The notes under the pieces are model-generated. The model had not been told where the DNA came from and did not search any database. It saw nothing but the letters and a program-made list of their open reading frames with translations. Positions 51,405-57,972 of a DNA stretch of 64,000 nt are shown here, piece by piece. Source of the stretch: Streptomyces sp. TLI_235. GTDB taxonomy: Bacteria; Actinomycetota; Actinomycetes; Streptomycetales; Streptomycetaceae. Within the stretch, counting starts at the first letter, position 1; each line of letters opens with the position of its first letter. The stretch lies in the NCBI GenBank assembly GCA_002300355.1, contig NSGV01000001.1:4960001-5024000 (forward strand), in the 5' to 3' direction. The translations under genes were made by a program, and so were the position numbers.

Positions 51405-51435
51405 TAGTCAGGTGTGGGACGGGTGGGACGGCGGG

Positions 51436-52314
51436 TCAGCTCTTCACCGCGCCGGCCGTGATGCCGCCGACGATGTGCTTGCCCAGGACGGCGAAGATCA
51501 GCAGCAGCGGCAGGGTCCCCACCAGTGCGCCGGTCATGATCACCGCCTGGTTGATGTCGTGGCCGCTGCCGCCGCCGATGGAGGACAGCGCGACCTGGAC
51601 GGTCGGATTCTGTTGGGTGAGCACCACGAACGGCCAGAAGAAGTCGTTCCAGGACTGCACGAACACCAGCATGCCCAGGACGGCCATCGCCGGACGCGCG
51701 ATCGGCAGCACGACATGCCAGACGATCCGCAGGCTGTGCGCGCCGTCCACCCGGGCGGCCTCGATGAGCTCCAGCGGGAGCGCCTCCGACAGGAACTGCC
51801 GCATGAAGAAGACGCCGAAGGCCGCCACCAGCGAGGGCAGGATCACGGCCTTGAGCTGGTTGCCCCAGTTCAGGTCGGTGATGATCCGGTAGAGCGGGAT
51901 GACGCTGAGCTGCGGCGGAATGGTCATGGTGGCGACGACCAGGGTCAGCAGCGCGTTGCGGCCGCGGAAGCGCAGCTTGGCGAAGGCGAAGCCCGCGAGG
52001 GTGGAGAACAGCACCGTGGAGAGCGAGACGCAGCCGGCGACGACGGTGGAGTTCAGCAGCGCCTTGCCCATGTCCGCCTGGCTCCAGGCGGTGGTGATGT
52101 TGGTCCAGAGCTCGCCGCTCGGCACCATGGGCGGCGGCGACTGGGCCACCCGCTCACCGGTGTTGCTGGCCGCGACGAAGGTCCAGTACAGCGGGAAGAG
52201 CGACACGACGGCGGCGATCGCGAGGACCGCGTACGTCAGCGGGCCGGCCTTGTCCTGGTCGCCGGCGCCGGGGCGCATCCGCCGGCGCAGCGGGGCGGTC
52301 GAGATGACGGCCAT
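51436..52314 (-). CDS. cebG: cellobiose ABC transporter permease CebG
   Basis: Carbohydrate ABC permease (MalG type), 292 residues with six membrane segments. The EAA loop EAARVDGAHSLRIVWHVVLPIARP that docks to the ATPase is present. No ATPase gene is in this cluster; in streptomycetes the shared MsiK ATPase, encoded elsewhere, energises such systems. The ATG at 52314 lies three bases after the cebF stop. Substrate inferred from the cebR-cebE-bglC context. Confidence 0.92.
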   Translation of the reverse strand: MAVISTAPLRRRMRPGAGDQDKAGPLTYAVLAIAAVVSLFPLYWTFVAASNTGERVAQSPPPMVPSGELWTNITTAWSQADMGKALLNSTVVAGCVSLSTVLFSTLAGFAFAKLRFRGRNALLTLVVATMTIPPQLSVIPLYRIITDLNWGNQLKAVILPSLVAAFGVFFMRQFLSEALPLELIEAARVDGAHSLRIVWHVVLPIARPAMAVLGMLVFVQSWNDFFWPFVVLTQQNPTVQVALSSIGGGSGHDINQAVIMTGALVGTLPLLLIFAVLGKHIVGGITAGAVKS

Positions 52315-52317
52315 GGT

Positions 52318-53325
52318 TCAGCCTCCCAGCTTGGTGCGGTTGCGGCGGGCGATCAGCATCTGGACCGCGCCGACCAGCAGCAGGATCAGCAGCATCGTCC
52401 AGGCCACCGCCGAGGCCCGGCCGAGCTGTCGGCTGGGCCAGCCCAGCTCGTACATGTAGAGGCCGAGGGTCTGGTACTGGTGCGCCGAGCCGCCGCTGAC
52501 GCCGACGCCGCCGCCGAAGAGCAGCGGCTCACCGAAGAGCTGGGTGGCGCCGATCGTCGACACGATGATGGTGAACAGGATGGTGGGGCGGATCGAGGGG
52601 ACGGTGACCTTGGTGAACTGCTGCCAGCGCGAGGCGCCGTCCAGGCTCGCGGCCTCGTAGAGGTCCTTCGGGACGGCCTGCATGGCGGCCAGGTAGATCA
52701 GCGCGTTGTAGCCCGTCCACCGCCAGGTGACGATGGTGGAGATGGCGATCTGGGACGGCCAGGTCTCCGAGTACCAGTCGGTGCGGTCGATGCCGACCGT
52801 GGACAGCAGCCAGTTGATCATTCCGTAGTCGGGGTTGAACAGCTGGACGAAGACCAGGGTCGCCGCGGCGATCGAGGTCGCGTACGGGGCGAGGATCGCC
52901 ACCCGCAGGAAGCCGCGGCCGCGCATCCGGTAGTTGAGCAGGTGGGCCAGGCCGAGGGCCATCAGCAGCTGCGGGACGGTGGAGATCACCCCGATGGTGA
53001 AGGTGTTCCGCAGTGCCGTCCAGAACTGGTCGGTGTCCCAGAGCCGGGTGTAGTTGTCGACGCCGCGCCAGTCCATGACGTCCTGGTTGAGCAGGTCGAC
53101 GCGGTGCAGCGAGAGCCAGCCCGTCCAGATCAGCGGGAACAGGCCGAAGGCGGCGAAGCAGAGGAAGAACGGTGCGATGTACGCGTACGGCGACGCCTTG
53201 AGGTCGAGGCGGTACAGGCGCGAGCGCCGGTCGGAGCGTTGCGGGGCGGCCGGGGTGCGGCTGCCGCCGGGGGCGGTGGTCGGCGCCGAGCCGTCCTCGG
53301 CCGCGGCTCGGATGGAGGTGGCCAC
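52318..53325 (-). CDS. cebF: cellobiose ABC transporter permease CebF
   Basis: MalF-type permease, 335 residues, six membrane segments after a hydrophilic N-terminus of about 45 residues. Its EAA loop reads EAASLDGASRWQQFTKVTVPSIRP. The start is GTG at 53325 with GGAAGGACC upstream; a 106-base gap with palindromes separates it from cebE, while cebG follows after three bases. Confidence 0.92.
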   Translation of the reverse strand: MATSIRAAAEDGSAPTTAPGGSRTPAAPQRSDRRSRLYRLDLKASPYAYIAPFFLCFAAFGLFPLIWTGWLSLHRVDLLNQDVMDWRGVDNYTRLWDTDQFWTALRNTFTIGVISTVPQLLMALGLAHLLNYRMRGRGFLRVAILAPYATSIAAATLVFVQLFNPDYGMINWLLSTVGIDRTDWYSETWPSQIAISTIVTWRWTGYNALIYLAAMQAVPKDLYEAASLDGASRWQQFTKVTVPSIRPTILFTIIVSTIGATQLFGEPLLFGGGVGVSGGSAHQYQTLGLYMYELGWPSRQLGRASAVAWTMLLILLLVGAVQMLIARRNRTKLGG

Positions 53326-53367
53326 TGGGTAGGTCCTTCCCGGGAGTGGCTGTCGGCGGCGGTGCGG

Positions 53368-53398
53368 GTGCCCGGCCGGGCACGGGGCCCGGCCGGGC
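53368..53398 (-). promoter_or_regulatory. intercistronic palindromes between cebE and cebF
   Basis: A perfect 16-base palindrome GTGCCCGGCCGGGCAC (53368-53383) is followed by a second, GCCCGGCCGGGC (53387-53398); the two can also pair with each other. In sugar ABC operons such structures often stabilise the binding-protein mRNA or partly terminate, raising binding protein over permeases. Confidence 0.55.
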
Positions 53399-53431
53399 GG
53401 TGCGGACCGGTCTGTCGCCGGTCCGGGCGGG

Positions 53432-54760
53432 TCAGCCGTTGACCTTGTCCTCGACCAGCTTCACGACGTTCGCCCAGGCCTTGGCCGGGTCGGTGCCGTG
53501 CTCCTCGATGTCGAGGACGCCGTTGTCGGTGATGATCGTCTTCACGGTGCCGTCCTGCTCGCCGATCGGGGCGGGCTGGATGCCCTTGGCGGTGGAGGCG
53601 AAGATCTGGCCGGTCGGGGTGTCGCCGAAGTAGTCGAGCTTGGCGCTCTGGACCGCGGGCAGCTCCAGGCCGGCCGTGGTGGAGGGCAGGTTGCCGACCT
53701 TGGTGAAGACCTTCGCCTGCTGCTCCGGCGCGGTCAGCCAGGCGGCGAGGGCGGCGGCCTCCTTCTGGTGCTTGCCGGCCTTCGGGACGGTCAGGAACGC
53801 GCCGCCCCAGTTGGAGGCGACCGGCGGGGCGGCGATGTCCCACTTGCCCTTGCCGGAGTCGCCGGAGTACTTGCTGATGATGCCGGTCATCCAGGAGGGG
53901 CAGACCACGGTGGCGAACTTGGCGTTGGCGAAGGCGGAGTTCCAGTTGTCCTGGAACTGGCGCAGGCCGGCGCTGATCTTCGCCTGCGAGGCGCTGACGG
54001 CCACGTCCCAGGCCTTCTTGACGCCCGGGCTGTCCTTGTAGACGAGCTTGCCGGAGTCGTCCGAGTACTGCTGGGTCTGGGCCGAGAGCGCGGCGTTGAA
54101 CAGGCCGCTCGCCGAGTCGGTGAAGAAGGTGCCGGCCGGGGCCTTGGCCTGGTACTGCTTGCCGGCGTCGACGAACTTCGCCCAGTCGCCCGCCCACAGC
54201 TTGGCGACCTCGGCGCGGTCGGTCGGCAGGCCGGCCTGCTGGAACAGGTCCTTGCGGTAGCAGACGGCCATCGGGCCGATGTCGGTGCCGAGGCCGATCA
54301 GCGCACCCTTGGCGGTGGTGGCCTGCTTCGACTTCCACGGCAGCCAGGCGCTCGCGTTGACGCCCTCGGTCTTGCCGAGGTCGGTGAACTTGTCGCCCAG
54401 CGTGCCGGTGGCCTGGGCGATGTAGCCCACCTCGACCGCCTGGATGTCGGAGAGGCCGCTGCCGGAGGCGAGGTGCGTGGTCAGCGCGTCCCAGTACTTC
54501 TGGCCGTCCTGGGTGGTGTCCGCCTTGATGGTGACGTTCGGGTGGGCGGCCATGTACTCGTCGTAGAGGCCGGCCTCCTTGTAGCCGAAGGTGCCGAAGT
54601 CGCCGACGGTCAGGGTGATCTTCTCGCCCGCGGCCGACGAGGCGCCGTCCGACCCGCCCTTGTCGCCGCTGCTGCTGCACGCGGTGAGCAGCAGCGCGGA
54701 GGAGGCGAGGACGGCGGTGGCCAGGACGGCCGCTCTGCGGGGGCGGGAAGTGCTGCGCAT
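53432..54760 (-). CDS. cebE: cellobiose-binding lipoprotein CebE
   Basis: Extracellular solute-binding protein (SBP family 1) of 442 residues. The signal peptide ends in a lipobox with Cys at about 28 (LLLTACSSSG), so it is a lipoprotein. The mature protein has the GSGLSDIQAVEVGYIAQ hinge-region motif typical of cello-oligosaccharide binders. AAGGAG precedes the ATG. It is first in the operon, divergent from cebR, with a perfect CebR operator between the two genes. Confidence 0.93.
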   Translation of the reverse strand: MRSTSRPRRAAVLATAVLASSALLLTACSSSGDKGGSDGASSAAGEKITLTVGDFGTFGYKEAGLYDEYMAAHPNVTIKADTTQDGQKYWDALTTHLASGSGLSDIQAVEVGYIAQATGTLGDKFTDLGKTEGVNASAWLPWKSKQATTAKGALIGLGTDIGPMAVCYRKDLFQQAGLPTDRAEVAKLWAGDWAKFVDAGKQYQAKAPAGTFFTDSASGLFNAALSAQTQQYSDDSGKLVYKDSPGVKKAWDVAVSASQAKISAGLRQFQDNWNSAFANAKFATVVCPSWMTGIISKYSGDSGKGKWDIAAPPVASNWGGAFLTVPKAGKHQKEAAALAAWLTAPEQQAKVFTKVGNLPSTTAGLELPAVQSAKLDYFGDTPTGQIFASTAKGIQPAPIGEQDGTVKTIITDNGVLDIEEHGTDPAKAWANVVKLVEDKVNG

Positions 54761-55333
54761 GGCGTTCTCCTTGTTCCGGGTGGGGCATCGGGTGTGCTGC
54801 GCGATGGGTGGTGCGATGGGTGGTGCGATGCGGCTGGAGAAGGTGGTGCTCGGTCTGCCGCCGGGGTGTTGCCCGGGTGTTGCGGGTTTCCCGGGCGTTA
54901 CCGGGGCGTGCGGGCCGGCGCGGCTGTGCCGACCGTGGGAGACCGGTGCCTCAGGCCCGTCGGGCGTACCCGTAGGACCGGTGGCCGAGGCGCTGTTGCC
55001 GGGGGCGATTCACCACTAGAGTGTGGGAGCGCTCCCACAGCGCATGCCGGAAGGTTCCTTCGTCGCGGGGTCGGGTGTCAAGGGCTGACGTCGTATCCGT
55101 TGCCGGAGCGTGTCCTGGGAGTCGCGAAACGGTGTCCCGGCGGCACCGGTCACCGGCCCGCACGGACACCCGCGTACGGTCGGGCGCAGGGCCCTCCCGG
55201 CCGGGTCGCACCGGTCGGCGGGCCCGGCCGGGGAACGTGCGGTCGTACCGCGGGTTCCCCGGCGGCCGAAACCGGCCACAATGAGCAGCAATCGGCCCGC
55301 AAGGCGCCATGAGGACTTTCCAAGAGGTGAGCG
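54761..55333. promoter_or_regulatory. cebE-cebR intergenic region
   Basis: 573 bases without a supported gene. It holds the cebE promoter, the perfect CebR operator at 55022-55039, and a 12-base tandem repeat (GCGATGGGTGGT, two full copies plus half, 54801-54830) just upstream of cebE. Confidence 0.6.
55022..55039. promoter_or_regulatory. CebR operator (perfect palindrome)
   Basis: TGTGGGAGCGCTCCCACA is an 18-base perfect palindrome whose core TGGGAGCGCTCCCA (55024-55037) is the published CebR box. It lies 262 bases upstream of cebE and 294 bases upstream of cebR, so the cebE leader is long or the start site lies close to the operator. Confidence 0.93.
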
Positions 55334-56404
55334 ATGAGCCAGACCGCACAGCCCCCCGCAGGGCCCCTGGGCGGCGCCGGGGCGGGCGGCAGGAGCTCCG
55401 CGCGCCCCACGCTGGAGGAGGTGGCCGCGCTGGCCGGTGTCGGGCGCGGCACGGTGTCCCGGGTGATCAACGGCTCGCCCCGGGTGAGCGACAAGGCCCG
55501 CGAGGCCGTCCAGGCCGCCATCGCGGAGCTGGGCTACGTCCCCAACCGGGCCGCCCGCACCCTGGTCACCTCGCGCACCGACTCGGTCGCCCTGGTGGTG
55601 CCCGAGGCGGAGACCCGGCTCTTCTCCGAGCCCTACTTCTCCGACATCATCAGCGGCGTCTCGGCGGAGCTCGCCGAGACCGACATGCAGCTGCTGCTGA
55701 TCCTGGTGCGCAACCAGCGCGAGCGGGAACGACTTTCGGCCTATCTGACCGCCCAGCGCGTGGACGGCGTACTCCTCGTCTCCGTGCACCAGGACGACCC
55801 GCTGCCGAGCATCCTGGAGAGCCTGGAGATCCCCTCCGTGCTCGCCGGCCGCCGCGGCGACCTGGAACCGCTGAGCTATGTGCACGCCGACAACGCGGGC
55901 GGCGCCAGGATGGCCGTGCGGCACCTGCTGCGCCGCGGCTGCCGCGAGGTGGCCACCATCACCGGCCCGCTGGACATGGAGGTCGCCCATGCCCGCCTCG
56001 GCGGCTACCGCCGTGCCCTGGAGGAGGCCGGCCGGCCGTACGACGAGGAACTCGTCGGGCTCGCCGACTTCACCGAGGAGGGCGGCCGGCTGGCGATGCG
56101 TGAGCTGCTGGAGCGTCGGCCCGACCTCGACGGCGTCTTCTGCGCATCCGACCTGATGGCCGCCGGTGCGATGCAGGTGCTGCGCGCGGCGGGCCGGCGG
56201 GTGCCCGACCAGGTCGCGGTGATCGGCTTCGACGACTCGATCGTCGCCCGGCACACCGACCCGCCGATGACCAGCATCCGGCAGCCGATCGAGGAGATGG
56301 GGCGGACGATGGCCCGCCTGCTGCTCGACGAGATCGCCGAACGCGGCCGCGCGCGGCGGCAGGTGGTGCTGGCCACCGAGCTGGTGGTGCGGGACTCGGC
56401 CTGA
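55334..56404 (+). CDS. cebR: LacI-family repressor CebR
   Basis: Transcriptional repressor of the cellobiose genes, 356 residues. The N-terminal HTH and hinge helix read TLEEVAALAGVGRGTVSRVINGSPRVS, followed by a periplasmic-binding-protein-like effector domain ending in SIRQPIEEMG and the LLLDEIA helix. It has divergent orientation to cebE and two matching operators in the window. Cellobiose or cellotriose is the known inducer in relatives. AGAGG precedes the ATG. Confidence 0.93.
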   Translation: MSQTAQPPAGPLGGAGAGGRSSARPTLEEVAALAGVGRGTVSRVINGSPRVSDKAREAVQAAIAELGYVPNRAARTLVTSRTDSVALVVPEAETRLFSEPYFSDIISGVSAELAETDMQLLLILVRNQRERERLSAYLTAQRVDGVLLVSVHQDDPLPSILESLEIPSVLAGRRGDLEPLSYVHADNAGGARMAVRHLLRRGCREVATITGPLDMEVAHARLGGYRRALEEAGRPYDEELVGLADFTEEGGRLAMRELLERRPDLDGVFCASDLMAAGAMQVLRAAGRRVPDQVAVIGFDDSIVARHTDPPMTSIRQPIEEMGRTMARLLLDEIAERGRARRQVVLATELVVRDSA

Positions 56405-56439
56405 TGCCGGAGGGCCGCCGGGCGGCCCGCGGTCGGGGC

Positions 56440-56479
56440 CGGCGGAGTCCGGGGCCGTCGTCCGGCCCGGACTCCGCCG
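56440..56479 (+). terminator. 14-bp hairpin after cebR
   Basis: CGGCGGAGTCCGGG (56440-56453) pairs perfectly with 56466-56479 across a 12-base loop, 35 bases after the cebR stop. Confidence 0.75.
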
Positions 56480-56531
56480 TCGTCACCCGGGGTCGTCACC
56501 CGGGAGTCGTCACTCCGCCGTCGTCACCCGG
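56471..56531. repeat. short direct repeats downstream of cebR
   Basis: The 20-mer ACTCCGCCGTCGTCACCCGG occurs at 56471-56490 and 56512-56531, and its 13-base inner part GTCGTCACCCGGG a third time at 56492-56504. It overlaps the right arm of the cebR terminator. Confidence 0.85.
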
Positions 56532-56541
56532 GAGTCGGCGC

Positions 56542-57000
56542 TCAGGAGTTGGGGCGGAGCGTCCAGGTGATGGTCATCACACCGGTCACGGCGCCGTCGG
56601 CGCGGGTGATCTCCACGGTGACGGGGAACTCCGGCCGCTCGCCCTTGTCCAGCTCCGCGACGATCTCCTCGGCGGTGCGGCCGAGGGTGGCGGTGGCGGT
56701 CACCTCGCCCATGGCCAGCTTCTTGTAGGCGATCTCGGCCTTCACCGCGAGCGGCACGGCCCGCGACAGCTGGTCGCTGAACGCGGCCAGCACGATGCAG
56801 CCGCTCGCCGACTCGGCCAGCGTGAACATGGCGCCCGCGTGCGGGCCGGCCAGGTGGTTGTGGAACTCCGGCTGGTCCGGCAGCCGGAGCACGGCCCGCT
56901 CGGGGCTCGTCTCCAGGTACTCCAGCTTGAGCGTGCGGGCCATCGGGACGGTGGAGTCGAGCAGCTGCCCGATCGAGGGTGTGGTGGTCATGGGCGACAT
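56542..57000 (-). CDS. hotdog-fold thioesterase-like protein (DUF4442/PaaI type)
   Basis: 152 residues. The HNHLAGPHAGAMFTLAESASG segment matches the PaaI/DUF4442 hotdog core, where the His-Ala-Gly turn and the following Glu are near the active site; KAEIAYKKLAMGEVTA is the next conserved block. An acyl-CoA thioesterase activity is plausible but unproven. The start is the ATG at 57000 or the in-frame ATG at 56991; neither has a ribosome binding site, so it may be leaderless. Confidence 0.82.
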   Translation of the reverse strand: MSPMTTTPSIGQLLDSTVPMARTLKLEYLETSPERAVLRLPDQPEFHNHLAGPHAGAMFTLAESASGCIVLAAFSDQLSRAVPLAVKAEIAYKKLAMGEVTATATLGRTAEEIVAELDKGERPEFPVTVEITRADGAVTGVMTITWTLRPNS

Positions 57001-57080
57001 GTTACTTGTCGGTAGCTTCGCTGGGGAGGGGTGACCTGCGCCGCACCGCACGCGAGCCGCACAGCTGAGAACGCGGAAAA

Positions 57081-57121
57081 GCCAGAGGGCCCGATCTCGT
57101 GAAGAGATCGGGCCCTCTGGC
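57081..57121 (-). terminator. intrinsic terminator of tRNA-His
   Basis: Perfect 18-base stem (57081-57098 with 57104-57121) and five-base loop, followed on the minus strand by TTTTCC: a classical Rho-independent terminator four bases beyond the encoded CCA. Confidence 0.92.
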
Positions 57122-57124
57122 AAT

Positions 57125-57200
57125 TGGGGTGAGTGACGGGACTCGAACCCGCGGCCACCTGGACCACAACCAGGTGCTCTACCAACTGAGCTACACCCAC
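57125..57200 (-). tRNA. tRNA-His (anticodon GTG)
   Basis: Cloverleaf on the minus strand: acceptor GTGGGTG with CACTCAC (one G-T pair), anticodon loop TTGTGGT with anticodon GTG, T-loop TTCGAGT. The discriminator is C and the base at 57201 supplies the His-specific G-1. The 3' CCA is encoded (57125-57127), unlike in the tRNA-Lys genes. Confidence 0.96.
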
Positions 57201-57360
57201 CATCTGTCCGGCGCGTTCCCGCTCCGACAGGAAGAACTCTACAGGATCCGAGAGGGTGCTCGCGCCAGGGTTTCGCGTCGGGGCCCGCGCTGATGCTCTG
57301 GTGGGAGCAGGTGCGCGCACCGGCGGTCCGGCCGGCGGGTCGACGGGCCCGCCGGCCCGC

Positions 57361-57963
57361 TCACTCGCCCGGAAGCTGGTACTTGGCGGCGATCTCCCGA
57401 GCCGCGTCCCCGTCCGGGCCCGGCTGCGGGACGAACACCGCCTCGCGGTAGTACCGGAGTTCGGCGATGCTCTCGCGGATGTCGGCGAGCGCGCGGTGGC
57501 TGCCGCCCTTCTGCGGGCTGTTGTAGTACGCCCGCGGATACCAGCGGCGGGCCAGCTCCTTGATCGAGGACACGTCCACGATCCGGTAGTGCAGGTGGCT
57601 CTCCAGCGCCGGCATGTCGCGGGAGAGGAAGCCGCGGTCGGTCGCCACCGAGTTGCCGCACAGCGGGGTCTTGCCCGCCTCCGGGGCGTGCTCCCGGATG
57701 TAACCCAGCACCAGCTCCTCGGCCTCGGCCAGGGTCACCCCGGCCGCCAGCTCGTCGAGCAGCCCGGACGCCGTGTGCATGGCGCGCACGACGTCCGGCA
57801 TGCTCTCCAGCGCCTCCGCGGGCGGACGGATCACCACGTCCACGCCCTCGCCGAGAACGTTCAGCTCGGAGTCGGTCACCAGCGCCGCGACCTCGATCAG
57901 GGCGTCCCTGCCGAGGTCGAGGCCGGTCATCTCACAGTCGATCCACACCAGACGGTCATTCAC
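57361..57963 (-). CDS. orn: oligoribonuclease
   Basis: DEDDh 3'-5' exoribonuclease of 200 residues that degrades di- to pentanucleotides and, in bacteria with c-di-GMP, the linear pGpG product. Exo I is WIDCEMTG (Asp9, Glu11), Exo II lies around SVATDRGFL, and Exo III is GGSHRALADI with His and Asp. The GTG at 57963 follows GGGTGAG. It stands directly downstream of adpA, the arrangement (adpA-ornA) known in Streptomyces, where loss of ornA impairs growth and development. Confidence 0.95.
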   Translation of the reverse strand: MNDRLVWIDCEMTGLDLGRDALIEVAALVTDSELNVLGEGVDVVIRPPAEALESMPDVVRAMHTASGLLDELAAGVTLAEAEELVLGYIREHAPEAGKTPLCGNSVATDRGFLSRDMPALESHLHYRIVDVSSIKELARRWYPRAYYNSPQKGGSHRALADIRESIAELRYYREAVFVPQPGPDGDAAREIAAKYQLPGE

Positions 57964-57972
57964 GCACTCACC

